Source of the DNA: Apricaphanius iberus
Taxonomy: Eukaryota; Chordata; Actinopteri; Cyprinodontiformes; Aphaniidae
NCBI GenBank assembly: GCA_028564705.1
Contig: JAPXFQ010000113.1
Coordinates: forward strand, 1,922,001-1,986,000
Length of the DNA stretch: 64,000 bases
Reading direction: 5' to 3'
A program made the translations under genes and the position numbers. The notes beneath the pieces were generated by a model. It searched no databases, had not been told where the DNA came from, and saw only the letters and a list, made by a program, of their open reading frames with translations. Each line of letters opens with the position of its first letter. Positions within the stretch are counted from its first letter, which is position 1. Of this stretch, positions 1 through 12,490 are shown piece after piece.

Positions 1-164
1 AAACGAAGACTGAACTTTATGGATGTATTTCCCAGCCAAGAGATTTTGCATAGGAAAAAAGTTGCCTCCTTTACTACCACTGCAAGAAACACAGAGATGA
101 CATCATCATGATATGGGTTTGCTTTTTTAAAGCAATGCTAACTCAGATTGAGGGTTAGGGTCTC

Positions 165-435
165 TCTGTACTGAGTTTGCATGTTTTACTTGGGCATACA
201 TGGGTTCTCTCTGCGGACCTCAGGCAAGTCTGATAGTCTAAAAACATGACTGTTAGGTGAACTGGGTATTTTAAATTGTCTTGGGCATAATTGTGAACAT
301 GCATGGTTTCTGTAATGGACTGGACACATGTCCAAGGTGTACCCCGCCTTTCAGCCAATGTCTGTTGGAGATAGGCTGCAGCTCCCCCTGTGGTCCTGCA
401 GGGATAGACAGGTTTAGACAATGGATGGATAATGG
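165..435 (+). mobile_element. DANA-type SINE remnant, 5' truncated
   Basis: This stretch matches, with decay, the body of the two better copies at 4.1-4.45 kb and 47.4-47.8 kb. It contains the 'tttgcatgtt' block, the 'aaaacatgac' block, the 'ggactgga' and 'gtaccccgcct' blocks and a terminal 'atggatgga' tail. The tRNA-like head with A and B boxes is missing or unrecognisable. It is an old, non-coding retroposon fragment. Confidence 0.65.
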
Positions 436-3401
436 AGATTGAAGTGAGGTGAGAAAAAATATGTATTTTCTCCAGAAAGTCAGAATAACACGATAAAGAA
501 ACACAAAATAAACAAAAAACTCTAAAAGAATGGTGTACCATGGATAGTAGGAAAAAGCACTGGGTCTCTATGTTCAATCAAAAGAAGTTTTAATCAGGTA
601 ATATAAAAGGAAACCACGTGTTTGTGTAAAATATGTAATGTTGCAAAAATCTGTTTTACTTTGTAATGGAAAAACATAATCAATTCAATCTAATTCAAAG
701 TATTTATTGTTTGTTCTTTGTCCTGACCCCCCCCAAGATGCCATAACTATCAAGAAACAAATATGCAAATCGGAAATAAATGTGCAAATCAAAATTAAAT
801 ATAGACTATATATAGACTAAACACTGGAAAAAGGGCACTTCTTTGTTTCAAATCATATAAAATTCCACCTTGAACACATATGAAACATTGTGTTCTGGCA
901 CATCTACGACCCTATTATCCCGCATTCTAATGCGCAACATAAACAACATTGACTCACAATGTCACATGTGTGCTGAATACCCTTGGCTCCGATTACCTTC
1001 TTAAAGCCGCAGGGTATGCGTGTGTTGAACTCATGTGAGGCTGAGGGTAATCTTTGCTTAAAAATGTCAGGTTGCTGAACTCATTTAAACTGTCTTACAT
1101 CATCACTCCTTGACTTCTCATCATGCAACAGGAAAAATGAGTGTTGAACATGTCAATGTTTTTAGTAAATGTGAAATTCTCACCAGGTGTTGGCAACAAC
1201 CCAAGTAATCCACACATAGAAAGTCTTGAGTTTGCGCTTGAAATCATGATAAGGGTATATGTATTTAACAGGAACAATGAAGCAAACAACTATTAAACAC
1301 CTAAACAAGATAGGCTTCAAAAATTAGAGAAAGCCATGAAAATCGGTCAAATCTGTCAGCATCTGGAAAGAAATCAGTGCAGACAAATATCTGATAGTTT
1401 AGTCCAAATTCATGGTCTGCAAGAAGGTTTCTGATTACCAAATTGCAGCATGCTGTGATCAGTAACAGTAAAGAGCTGTCTTATGACCCCTGCAAACTTT
1501 ATGTTGCAGAGTTCATAATGTTACAGACGTTTTTTTCTGAAATTTTCAATATCTCAATGAGCACAGTTGAAGTTCACCTTAAACCAGCCATTTCCAAACG
1601 CTTCTCTGTTAAGGGAGTCTGGTTAAAAGTTTGCAAGAGAATATTTAGATAATGGCGGAGTATAGTCAAATGTGACCAAAATAGTAGTACTTTGATGTCA
1701 TTGCACATCACAGTGTACGGCTGTCTTACAGAGCAGGCTGCAGGCAGACGATGTAACTGAAGGAGTGCTGAATTGACACATTTGGCTAGATATTCTTAGC
1801 AAGAATCAGAAGATGAAATAACGGTGGATTTTAAACATGGCAATCCCCAAGGAAAACTCTCAATTTGTTTCAGAGAAAGAAAATACAGCTATTTAAATAA
1901 CCCAGCCAATAACCAAACTACAACAAAATTGAAAATCCTTGGGAAGAACAAAATACTTGAAATGCCAGAACCTTAAAGATTTGGTGACTGTTTAGAAGAG
2001 AGGGTCAAAATCACACCTAAAATGAGAGAGAACAGTCTTAGTTAAAATAAAAATCAATAGCTATCCTATTAAAGCAGCTGACTCACAGTTGCCTCTATCA
2101 GAGTGGTAGAGATAGAATGTTAAGCTTCTTAAGGAACACATCCTCAACTTTAGTGTGGTTTTAGGCTGGCAGTGGATAAGCAGTTGGTAATCCGGTGTCA
2201 AACATCAATGCATAGAGCAAGAGGTAATATCCACAATTGAACAAGTCCACTCCTATACCAATAATCCTTACATAAATGTCTTATATGTGCTAGAAACAGC
2301 AGAGTTAAATATGTTATTTGCACTTATGCATACATTTTACTACCCATTTTCCCAGCAAGGTATCCTACAGCTAATTGGAAATCTATGGCAAATCGACACA
2401 TAGCAGCATGTGTCCTACAGAGAACAGGGGTAATCAAGTGAAAGTACAAATAGAGTAAACTCAAATGGACACCAGTAAGAGAGATGTCACTTTGTTATAT
2501 GCCAAGAGCCGTCCTCATGTCCCACCATGTCCCACTCACCACAATCCTGGGTTTCCCTTGGCCGTTTCACAGAAGAAGTGGTTGAAAAGATCTCTGGTGT
2601 TGAAGTTGCCCAGCATAGTTGTGAAATGAAGACGTGAACCTCCTGGCCAGCCAACCTATGACTGCGGTAGGGAACCACTAATCCCCCATCACATGACCCG
2701 CAGCTCAGTAATCCGTTCTGGGTCTGATAGCACCTGGTCCAAATGGGCCAACAGCCAACGTGTGTACACGTTAAAGGTAACGTGGGTAAATCTGACTCAA
2801 ACTACGATTCATGATTTCTTTAAAGATACTGGTAGAAATGAGGAACCCTGAAGACTTAATGGTTCAGACGGGCAGTTTGCAACATTACAAATATCATTTA
2901 TTTGTTTTTATTGCTAGGGGGCTTATTACAACATTAACAATGGAGTTTAAAAAGAAAAGGATGGGGTAATTCAGTCTGTCAACACATTAGATATTAAAAC
3001 CTCACTAAAGTCTTCCTGAAAGAGGAAGCTTTTAAAGCTAGTTGTAAAGGCTGATGCTTCAATAAACCTAATCTCATTATGAAGTCAGTTCCTTCAAATG
3101 GGGGCTCTAATGAAACTACCCTAATGTTGGGTGGTATCTATGGGTCTCAGCGATTATCACAGCAATAAGTCTGTGATCCTTTAAAATTGTGCAAATATTA
3201 ACGTTATCGCACAATCTAAAAGGTAACTGGTGTTGCTAAGGCCCTCTTTACTATGCAATAAAAAATTCTAGCAATCTCCAGTAATTTTGAAGAGCGTTGT
3301 AATGCTTTTGATGGGTAAAAATTCGGAAAACCTAATTTAAGTAAGTAAGTAGGTAAGTTTAGTTTATTGTCAATGTGTTTTGCATTTATATGTGGAGAAC
3401 A
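436..3401. other. Gene-free stretch, probably lnx2 intron or flank
   Basis: Short open frames on both strands here show no recognisable domain and no splice-consistent exon. The remaining lnx2 exons (PDZ domains) should lie on the minus strand in this direction, but I cannot identify any, so they are probably beyond the left edge. AT-rich unique sequence dominates. Confidence 0.5.
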
Positions 3402-3621
3402 TACAGACGTGGACAAAATTGTTGGTACCCTTCATTAAATAAAAGAAAAACTCATAATGGTCACAGAAATAACTTTAATCTGACATAAGTAATAATAAAT
3501 AAAAATTATATAAATGTTGACCAATGAAAGTCAGATATTGCTTTTCATCCATGCTTCAACGGAATTATTTAAAAAATAAATGCATGAAACAGGCCTGGAC
3601 AAAAATGATGGTACCCACAAC

Positions 3622-4008
3622 TTAATATTTGGTTGCACAACCTTTTGAGGCAATCACTGCAATCAAATGATTCCTGTAACTGTCAATGAGACTTCTGCAC
3701 CTCTCAGCAGGTATTTTGGCCCACTCCTCATGAGCAAACTGTTCTAGTTGTTTCCGGTTTGAAGGGCGCCTTTTCCAGACAGCACGTTTCAGCTCCTTCC
3801 AAAGATGCTCAATAGGATTGAGATCAGGGCTCATAGAAGGCCAGTGTTTTCCTCTTAGCCCTTCTTGGGTGTTTTTAGCTGTGTGTTTTGGGTCATTTTC
3901 CTGTTGTAAGAACCGTGACCTGCGACTGAGACCATGCTTTCTGACACTGGCCAGCACATTTCTCTCTAGAATCCCCTGATAGTCTTGAGATTTCATTGTA
4001 CCCTGCAC
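3622..4008 (-). pseudogene. Tc1 transposase C-terminal fragment (DDE domain)
   Basis: The 128-residue frame holds the second catalytic Asp in 'NDPKHTAKN' and the Glu in 'LNPIEHLWKEL', with the conserved 'WPSMSPDLN' between them. It ends at the normal transposase C terminus. The upstream part of the gene is interrupted by a SINE and by stop codons, so no functional enzyme is expected. The same frame occurs at 50327-50713 with a few substitutions. Confidence 0.85.
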
Positions 4009-4096
4009 AGATTCAAGACACCCTGTGTCAGATGCAGCAAATCAGCCCCAGAACATAACCGAGCCTCCCCCATGTTTCACAGTAGGGACCGCGTTC

Positions 4097-4446
4097 CATC
4101 CATTTTCTTAACCGCTTAATCCTTAATGGGGTGCCTATCTCCAGCTGTCAACGGGCGAGAGGCGGGGTACACCCTGGACAGGTCGCCAGTCCATCACAGG
4201 GACACATAGAGACAGACAGGACAAACAACCATGCACACACTCACACCTAAGGACAATTTACAGTTATCAATTAACCTGAAGGTCATGTTTTTGGACTGTG
4301 GGAGGAAGCCGGAGTACCCGGAGGGAACCCAAGCATGCACGGGGAGAACATGCAAACTCCATGCAGAAAGACCCTGGGCCGGCATACGAACCCACAACCT
4401 TCTTGCTGCAAGGTAACAGTGCAAACCACTGCTCCACCGTGCAGCC
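4097..4446 (-). mobile_element. tRNA-derived SINE nested in Tc1
   Basis: Read on the minus strand, it starts with a tRNA-like head containing A- and B-box-like blocks. The conserved 'gagtttgcatgttctcc' and 'actccggcttcctcc' segments follow, and it ends in an 'atggatgg' tail. This is the architecture of DANA/HE1-type fish SINEs. It is flanked by a 12-bp duplication 'gggaccg(c/t)gttc' at 4085-4096 and 4447-4458. The second Tc1 copy shows the empty site 'gggaccgtgttc', proving insertion after the Tc1 arrived. Confidence 0.88.
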
Positions 4447-4847
4447 GGGACCGTGTTCTTTTCTAGATATGCTTCATTTTTCCGTCTGTGAACATAGAGC
4501 TGATGTGCCTTGGCAAAAAGTTTAATTTTTGACTCATCTGTCCACAGGACATTCTCACAGAAGCTTTGTGGCTCGTCAGCATTTAGTTTGGCATACTCCA
4601 GTCTGTTTTTTTTAATGATTTGTCCTCTCCTTGTTCGTCTCCCATGTAACCCTCTTTGGCTCAAACAGCGGAGGATGTTCCGATCTGACACTGATGTTCC
4701 TTGAGCATAAAGTTCAGCTTGGATCTATTTTGAAGTCTTTCTAGGCTCTTTTGTTACCATTTGGATTATCCGTCTCTTTGATCTGTCATCAATTTTCCTC
4801 CTGCAGCCACGTCCAGGGAGGTTGGCTACAGTCCCATGGATCGTACA

Positions 4848-5123
4848 TTACTGAATGACATGTGCAGCTGTAGTCACAGAAACATCTAGCTGCTTGGAGA
4901 TGGTCTTATAGCCTTTACAGTTAACATGCTTGTCTATGATTTTCTTTCTCATCTCCTGAGACAACTCTTTCCTTTGCTTCCTCTGGTTTATATTGAGTGT
5001 GGTACACACCACGTCACCAAACAACACAGTGACTACCTGGAGTCCTATATATAGGCCCACTGAGTGATTACAGGATTGCAGACACCTAGGATGCTGATTA
5101 GTGGACATACCTTGGATTAACAT
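4848..5123 (-). pseudogene. Tc1 transposase N-terminal DNA-binding fragment
   Basis: The frame encodes a paired-like helix-turn-helix segment ('GYKTISKQLDVSVTTAAHVI') that binds the terminal repeats in Tc1 elements. It ends at a stop directly after 'HVIQ', where an intact family member would read on into the second DNA-binding half. The identical stop is present in the second Tc1 copy (51163-51438). Confidence 0.8.
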
Positions 5124-5373
5124 GTCCCTTTGGTCACATTATTTTCATTCTTTTCTAGGGGTACCATCATTTTTGTCCAGGCCTGTTTCATGCATTTATT
5201 TTTTAAATAATTCCTTTGAAGCATGGATGAAAAGCAATGTCTGACTTTCATTGATCAACATTTATATAATTTTTATTTATTATTACTTTTGTCAGATTAA
5301 AGTTATTTCTGTGACCATTATGAGTTTTTCTTTGATTTAATTAAGGGTTCCAACAATTTTGTCCACGTCTGTA

Positions 5374-6380
5374 CATTGTTCATTTCAGCTGTTCTTTTAC
5401 ATACTTTCGGTGACACCTAGAACATGGGGTATCCATGGAAAACAGCACAAAGTAAGTCACCCAGAAAATACTACAGTAAATGGAGTGCTTTTTGCTGATT
5501 TTTCTTTGATACTTGAAGTCAAGATTTTACCTTAAACCAGCTATTTGCACCATTATTCTGGTTACTCTTTGAATCTGTTTTATTTTGTATTGTTTTTTAA
5601 CCATTTGCACTCAGGTTACTGTTTTGAGTTTGCTATTACATTGTACAACTTATATTTGAAGTTCAATAAATACTTAAAGAGTTTTATTTACTTTTTATTT
5701 TATTTTGCACACATCAATGTGCTGCTAAAAAGAATATATATCGGCCCTGGATTTCGGCCTTAATAATAGGCTTCAGATATCAGCCATTGGTGAACAACTT
5801 AAAAAAGAAATTGGCATCGGCCTTTAAAAACCAATATCGGTCAGCCTCTACTTGTTTTGTGTGTGATGTGAAAGGCTCCATGGCAAAATATTGGTAATCA
5901 TCCAGCATTTTTGTTCCAGTAGTGTTTTTTCTGGAATAAAAAGCACTAACGTTGAAACTGAGGCTCGAATAAAAGATTATCCCTAGATTCCTATTATGTT
6001 GGGCGTTGTTAGAACTGTTAAAGCCAACAAGGCTGACTCATCATAACTGTAATTGAGAAAATTCATTTTTTAAATTTCCATTTATTCATATTATAATCAT
6101 CATCAACAACACTCAATTACAAAGACTTATCTTATCTGCCCCTTACAACAAAAAACACATTAATTCAAAAATAGCAAAATATTTGTGAACTATCTTAGAA
6201 CAGTGAGAATTCTGCACTGGTTGGATAACAATTTCAGTTAATAAAGGAAAGGGGACAAAGGAAAAGGGAAAAAGAAAGGTTTCACTTTCCATCCCTTCTT
6301 TCTTTTCTCATTTATATAACATAGGCATAGATGATAGAATTTTAAAGTTTTTAATTCTATAATTAATGGGTTGGACGGAT
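5374..6380. other. Gene-free stretch with DNA-transposon debris
   Basis: No coding signal is seen. Around 5740-5860 there are 'tatatcggccctgg' and 'aaccaatatcggtcagcc' blocks in opposite sense, resembling the ends of short non-autonomous hAT-type elements common in fish. The rest is AT-rich unique sequence. Confidence 0.35.
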
Positions 6381-8740
6381 CTCTGTGGTTACTTCTTATA
6401 ATTTTTATTGTGTTTTTTTTGTAAGATGTGAATTGACTTTGTATAGGTTTTATATGTTGTACCCCAAATTTTACTGCAGTAGCTCAAATATGGTAGGATC
6501 AGAGAATTACATAATGGATAAAGGGAGTTATTGTCTAGTGACCATTTTACTCTGTGTAACATTGCGACTGCTTTGGATTTAACACTATTTTCCAAGATAT
6601 ATTTTCGGGGATTGATGATTCCCAAATATTTGACTTCTTTTACTCTTTTAATATCAATGCATCTATATTTATTAAGTTTGTATCATTTAAATGTATATTA
6701 CTGAATATCATGAAACTTGATTTATCACTGTTTAATGATAGTTTATTCCCATCTAATCATAATTCTATTTTCTCAATTCTATACCACTTTTATCATCTGT
6801 GCAATGTTATTTCCCGACAAATGGTTCCTGACAAAAGTAGTAGTGTTATCTGCAAATAAAATGCATTTTAACATTTTACAAATAGAGACAGTATAATTTA
6901 TAATAATGATAAATAGTTTGGATCCTAAGACTGACCCTTGTGGTACACCACAAGTAATATTGCATAATTTACTGTCTGTCCTTTAAATAACTAGTTATCC
7001 ATTGTAGGGCCATTCCTTTAATACTGCATTTACTACGTTTATGTAGAAGAATTTTGTGATCCACTGTATCAAATGCTTTTTTTAAGTCAATAAAGATACT
7101 TATGAACTGGTTCTTTTTGTCAAGGGCATCTGATATTTCTTCTGTTAATTCTATTAGTGCCATGGAAGTTGAGTGATTTCTTCTAAAACCATATTGACTG
7201 TTATTTAATATATTTTCTTTGTACAGGAATCTTTCCAATCTGGTAACATAAAGTTTTCTATTATTTTTGAGGATTGTGACAACAAAGATATCGGTCTATA
7301 GTTGGAAAAACTGTGTTTGTATTCACTTTTATGAAGTGGTATGACTTTTGCAATTTTCATTAATAAGGAAATATCCCTGTTGCAAAAGACAAATGACACA
7401 TGTAGGTTAGGGATGAATAATATTATCTATTGTATTATTGTGTCTAATTCCTGCAGTGAATAGTTTTTTTGTTGGTACATTTCTTTAAAATATTTCTTAT
7501 TTCATCATTAGTTACTGGATTTAAAATTAAACTATTTTTATTACTTATCACCTATATTATAATTAGTTGTTTTTGGGATGTTGTTTGCCAAGTTTGGCCC
7601 CACGTTTGTAAAATACTTGTTAAATGAATTCTCTATTTTATTTGTTTCGTCAATTTCGAATTGTCCATTTATTAAATAATTTGGAACGGTTGAAACTTTT
7701 TTGTTCCTTTTAATAACACTATTAGTGCCATGGAAGTTGAGTGATTATTCCCCAAGCTGCCTTAATATTATTCTTATTTTTTTTATAACAAATGGCTGTA
7801 ATACTCTTTTTTTGTCTTTTTATTATGGAGACTAATTTATTTTTCTATTTTTTTGTATCTATTTTCAGCTTCACTGGTTCATCCCAGTTTTGTTGTTCTA
7901 AATCTCTATTAACTGCCTCTGTAGCTTTTTGTGACCTATCCCTTATAATCTTTTCCATATTAGGCTTATTTTTCATATGGTAATTTTTATAGACTGTGAA
8001 AATTGGCAAATGATCACTGTTATCAGTCATCAAAAATCCCCTTCTCTCCAACCCCCCTTAAGTATTGGTAAATATATTATCTATAATTGATGAGCTGCGT
8101 ACATTATTTCTTGTTGGTTTGGTTATCAGTGGAAATAGACCCAGTTTATACATTGTGTTTAAAAAGCAATTTGCTGTCCTAGAATTATTCACATTTGTCA
8201 GATCAATATTAAAGTCCCCACAGAGAAATACATTCTTATTACAGATTCCACTAAACATTTCAGTAATTGTGTTAGTAAATTATTCTATACAACATCCCGG
8301 TGCTCTGTATATACAACTTATTATTATATAACTTATGTTCTTTGTTTTCTCAGAAATTATTTCAATAGTAATCATTTATATTGTATCATTGATGGCAGTT
8401 GACATATTATGAATGACTTTATTTTTCAGGTTTTTACATATATACAGTGCTACACCACCAATTTTTTTATCTTTTTGATTCTGGAAATACATCGATCTCA
8501 TACCCATCGATTTGCACTTCCTCAAGATCTCCTTCTTTTAACCATGTTTCTGTTATTTCAATGACGCTAAATCTTTCATTATTTTGTGTAAGATAAGCCA
8601 ATATTTTATCGTGATTGCAATACAAACTTCTGCTATTAATGTAAATCATGGAGAGTGTTCCTTCCATCAATACAGAATCACTTATTTTTTGTTCACTGTA
8701 ATATTCGTAGTCATTATTTGTATGTATGTCCAGATTTTTG
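6380..8740 (-). mobile_element. Degenerate CR1/L2-like LINE retrotransposon
   Basis: Minus-strand frames appear in the order expected of a non-LTR ORF2. An endonuclease start is at 8467-8670 ('INSRSLYCNHDKI...ITETWL'), and the APE endonuclease core at 8058-8258 contains 'CGDFNIDL' and a 'NIFTNT' end. The reverse transcriptase is at 6969-7399 ('YRPISLL', 'QYGFRRNHSTSMALIEL', 'FIDLKKAFDTVDHKILL'). A C-terminal part at 6389-6625 contains 'LILPYLSYCSKIWG'. Frameshifts and stops separate the pieces, so it is not active. The clade assignment (CR1/L2/Jockey-like) rests on the FDTVDH motif style and needs a phylogeny. Confidence 0.85.
6969..7238 (-). pseudogene. LINE reverse transcriptase fragment
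   Basis: It carries 'SQYGFRRNHSTSMALIELT' and 'FIDLKKAFDTVDHKIL', the hallmark N-terminal RT blocks of CR1/L2-type LINEs, with the first catalytic Asp in 'FDTVDH'. The frame closes soon after 'SYLKDRQ', before the second catalytic block, which would normally follow. Confidence 0.85.
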
Positions 8741-9531
8741 TCTAATTTCTTTCCAGGGTCATAGAGTTTGTATTCTAGTTCCTCTAGTGTACTTATTGTT
8801 GCATCTATATGCTTGTTAATGTCTGTTTCTTGTATTTCATTCTTGTAAATCTGTATGAGATTTTGATTTTATTTGATTTTCCCAACTGTCAATGTTTGCT
8901 AAATTTATTGAGTTCCTTTAACTCCTTAATTATCCTGGCCTGTGACCCTTCTAAAGTCATCCTGGGTTGTCCTGGATGTCATAAAAATAAGATGTAGGAT
9001 TATTAAAGTTTCTGTGATGTTTGTTTTAGACACATTAAGCTGAGTGTCATCTGCATGGAAAAGGAAAAGTTTATCATTGTTCTAAAAGAAATACATACAC
9101 ATAGATGTAGAACATATTTGGGGCCAAGGACTGCTTTTTGATGTACACCACAAGTTTACTGAGCTGTTGAGAGCAAATTATTGTATAGAGTTACCCCAAA
9201 GGCTTTGCTTAACTTGTGTTATGTAGTAAATTAAAGGCAGGGTCACCATGGCTCATGAAGATAAAAGAAGATGCATCTAGTCACAGTTTTGGTAAATCCA
9301 GAATCCAAAGAAAATATTTTTATGTTATCTGCTTTGTCAGCACTTAGCATGCACTTCAGAAGTGAAAAACAAGTAAGTCTTTTGTCCTGCCATAAAACAA
9401 ATGTAAAGTCATTATCTCTAAATTGTCTATGAAATGCTACCTAGCAACCATAAATAATGTCTGACCTAAGTGCACACAACTCCCAAGAATTCATCACTTG
9501 ATTTATAAGTTAATTATATCCCATTTATTAC
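8741..9531. other. Gene-free stretch, possible second LINE remnant
   Basis: Most of this is unique AT-rich DNA inside the presumed lnx2 intron. A block around 9020-9180 ('gtgtcatctgcatgga', 'gatgtacaccaca') resembles decayed LINE reverse-transcriptase sequence seen widely in fish. No intact frame remains. Confidence 0.3.
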
Positions 9532-9935
9532 CTGTGTTTGAGGTGTGCCTCCAGGTCACATCGAGGCATGCTGAGGGAGCAGACAGGACTCAAAGGGCAG
9601 GTCACGGACAGCTTGTCTAGCAGCTTGTGCACAAGGATGCTGGATCTGCGGCATGCCTGCAGCTGCAGCCTTGTCCTGTCCAGAGGGCAGAAATCCCTCT
9701 CCTGTAGGAAGCTGCGCAGGCACCGGGCGCAGAAGGTGTGTCCGCATGGTGTGTCGAGCGGCTGCACCAGCGGCTGCAGGCAGATGTGGCACACAAGGTC
9801 GTCGTCCACCTCCAGACGGTAATTATACAGGTGGTTCTCCCAGCTGCGGTGGATCTGGCCACATTCTGGGCACGCAGCCTCCAGGGGCGGCTCCAAGGGC
9901 TTGACGACATCCACGTCGCAGCCAGGGCTGCCCAT
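9532..9935 (-). CDS. lnx2: lnx2 first coding exon (RING finger), 5' part of gene
   Basis: Ligand of Numb protein X 2 is a RING-type E3 ubiquitin ligase with four PDZ domains downstream. This exon gives residues 1-134. It contains a C3HC4-like RING with C49, C52, C64, H66, C69, C72, C83 and a 'CPLD' end, and the conserved '[10 protein letters not shown]' and 'DTPCGHTFC' runs. A start of a TRAF-type zinc finger follows ('[20 protein letters not shown]'). The chosen ATG at 9935 matches the usual LNX2 start. The upstream in-frame ATG at 10007 is separated from it by a likely splice acceptor ('cccatcccaacag'). The exon ends at a GT donor in phase 2. The PDZ exons lie to the left and are not visible. 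Next to polr1d and pdx1 this is probably the teleost lnx2a copy. Confidence 0.9.
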
Positions 9936-11965
9936 CGCTTCTCCTTCAGCACAGCTCAGCTTTGGCACAAATGACTCCAGTTGGGCTGTTGGGATGGGAA
10001 GGGGCACACACTCCTATCCCATAAGCCTCAAATGTTGAACAGGTTGCAGAGAGGACAGAAACCCTCCAGCGGCTGATGGCACATAGCTCTGCAGGTCAAA
10101 GGGCATAGAAGGAGGGTTCAACAGCTGTTTGAGGAAAACAAGTGTCTCATTATACGCTTGTGAATTTATTCATGTGGCAAATGCTTCGTGCACGTGTTCG
10201 CATTAAGTGTGTGTGTGCATTAGAGTCTGCTGAGATTATGTATTGCGGCTCCTGTCCGCTAATCTGACGGTATAATCTCTCTTTTGCTCTCGCCTGCTCC
10301 AATCTTCCAATTCCACAGAGAGGGAATTATCTGGGATTGAGGCAGAGAGAGAACTCTGACCAGAGAAAGTGGGATTGAGAAAAGCAGAGGCAAAGTCAGC
10401 TGGAGGTAGAGAGCAGTGGAGGCAGAGAAAGGGATTTGAAGAACAGTGAAAGAGATCAATGGGATGTGTAAATAGACACAAAGCAACCAACAAACAGGAG
10501 GGAGGGATGGATGATGCAAATGTTGGGAAGGAAGAACAAAGGAAAATGACAGTTCGGATTTATACACACTCCACGTTTAGTGCAGGCACTAAGTCTCCTC
10601 TGCAACAAAATGAGAACATGCCTTAAGCAAGAACTTGAAATAAAGCACTGTAGTGAGCAGAGCGGGTCACTGAAGCTAAAAACGGGAGTCTACTCAGACC
10701 TACAGCAGTTCTACATTGACTCTCAAAAGTTTACACACCCCTGTTCGATTACCAGAATCTTGTGATGTAAAAATGACACTATAAATCAATTAAAAACTTG
10801 TTCTACCTTTACTGTGTTACACATGTTGTACAGTTCATTTGAAAGAATCTGCAAGGCAGAAAAATTCAAAGAAGTAAAGTCCCCCATACTAAACAAATGA
10901 ATGGTTTTAAGCACCTTTTGATTTATTTACAATAGTTATGGTGAGTCTATAATTAGCCCAAAAATAATGCTACGAGATTTAAGACGCTTTTTCCCAACAG
11001 TAGACTGCAAAAAAAATCAAAAATCAATCTTACAAATGCACTGCTGCTCTTATCATAAAATGACACACAATTTATGAGGATACTTGTGCAGAAAAAGTGC
11101 ATATCTTCTCAAAATGTTTTAAACAATATATTCCACATATACCCCAGTGAAAATTAAACAACAATAAAAACTGGAATGCGTCTGAAAAAGAAAATGATTC
11201 CAACTGCATGTGCAACAGTGTATATACGATATAGCACTATAGAAATGCTCAGCAATAAATTTAGAAAATCATTTAAAAAAGAGTTTTAAACTGACCAGGG
11301 AGACTGCCAAGAGGTTAAGAGCTATATTGGACAAAGGAGCTTCTGCTAACTATCGGTTGGGCTATACATGTGACAATAGCGCCTGGTGTTCGCCGAATTT
11401 TCTTTCAATGAAACCGTATGGCTAAAATCTTCTAAATGTTAGTGTAAGAAAGTTTTAAGGTCATATTACCACAACTCACACTGTTGAGTTAGACATGTAT
11501 AGCTCAAATCTACACTGTAGATCACCAAAGGAATGAACAGTTCCCAGCTCCATTCAGTTACGATCCAAAACTATACCCACACAATGATGGTTCTCTTATG
11601 GGTTACTTCCTCCTACTGTCATCCCCCTAAGGCTTTAACAAAAAAACAAAAAAAGAGATTCCTGATGGGATAAAAATGCTATGCAATCACCCATGAATTA
11701 CCTAGACCTAGGAAGTCTCCTAATTCTCAGTAGCAATCAGCGGAGGACTTGTTAAACTCCCGGGGATGGCAGCTCCTCATTTACTGCAGATGCAGAAAAG
11801 CAATAGAAAACAGGCCCCACCTGAGAGATAATTTATTGATTTTTCTTTTATCTGGGTCTCATGCACTCCACTTTCTAATACCGCCCCGGGCATCTACTCA
11901 GAAGGGATTTCATTTTTTAGCAATGCCGTGAATCCAAGCAAACATTCAAAAATAAAATAAAATAA

Positions 11966-11966
11966 T

Positions 11967-12009
<43 letters not shown>

Positions 12010-12013
12010 ATAT

Positions 12014-12061
<48 letters not shown>
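11966..12061. repeat. (CA)n(TA)n microsatellite
   Basis: A run of about eleven CA units passes directly into a long TA tract, broken once by 'taatatttataa'. Open frames read through it are only repeat translations. Confidence 0.95.
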
Positions 12062-12062
<1 letters not shown>

Positions 12063-12476
12063 CTGGAGGGAAATAAAAGTACGGGAGTCTAGAACTAAAT
12101 CTGATATCTATAGAGCCACATGAAGAGTGTTGCGGACAGAAAATGTCCTGCAATATGACCGATTTGAGTTATTTTGACCTCAAGTTGTGGGAATCCTGCT
12201 ACCATCCTCCCAAAGAACACTGACTACTGTTTTGAATGAAAAGCTTTATCCAATTAACTCTGTGTTGATCAGGTCACATCAAAGACAAAAACAGATTTAA
12301 AAAATCTGTTAGTTGTCACATTTCTTTACCTGAAAATAAATAAATAAATAAAAGCCGGCCATTATAACAGAAGTGTGTACTCTTCTAGGTATATAACCAC
12401 CACTTTATATAACCCATATACCACCTCACCTCACCAACCCGGTCCCCCTATGCGGGGTCCTGGATGCCATCAGCTG

Positions 12477-12490
12477 ACAGTAGAGGGCGC
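12477..12490 (+). promoter_or_regulatory. Candidate CTCF site
   Basis: 'acagtagagggcgc' matches the core of the vertebrate CTCF motif (CCAnyAGrGGGCGC) at all but the first positions. It lies about 1.1 kb downstream of the presumed lnx2 promoter. Motif match only; occupancy is unknown. Confidence 0.4.

Larger units (their letters stand above)
3404..5371 (-). mobile_element. Tc1/mariner transposon, copy 1, defective
   Basis: Terminal inverted repeats start 'cagacgtggacaaaattgt' and end with its complement, and they are flanked by TA at 3402-3403 and 5372-5373, the Tc1 target duplication. Transposase fragments read on the minus strand. An N-terminal helix-turn-helix part (4848-5123, with 'ELSQEMRKKIIDKH') is followed by a DDE part (3622-4008) carrying 'NDPKHTAKN' and 'WPSMSPDLNPIEHLWKELK', typical of a DD34E catalytic core. 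The frame is broken by stops and by a SINE inserted at 4097-4446. Without the SINE the element is about 1.6 kb, the usual Tc1 length. It is nearly identical to the copy at 50109-51686. Confidence 0.93.

Noticed and set aside
4194..4691. 165-codon frame as one protein
   Set aside because: It is a chance fusion of Tc1 transposase sequence with the antisense of an inserted SINE.
7151..7746. CRISPR-like repeat
   Set aside because: Only two copies, in a eukaryotic LINE, with unequal context. No array or cas genes.
9936..10007. Upstream Met as the lnx2 start
   Set aside because: A good splice acceptor lies between it and the conserved region, and family members start at the MGSPG-type Met. The upstream codons are probably intron or 5' UTR.
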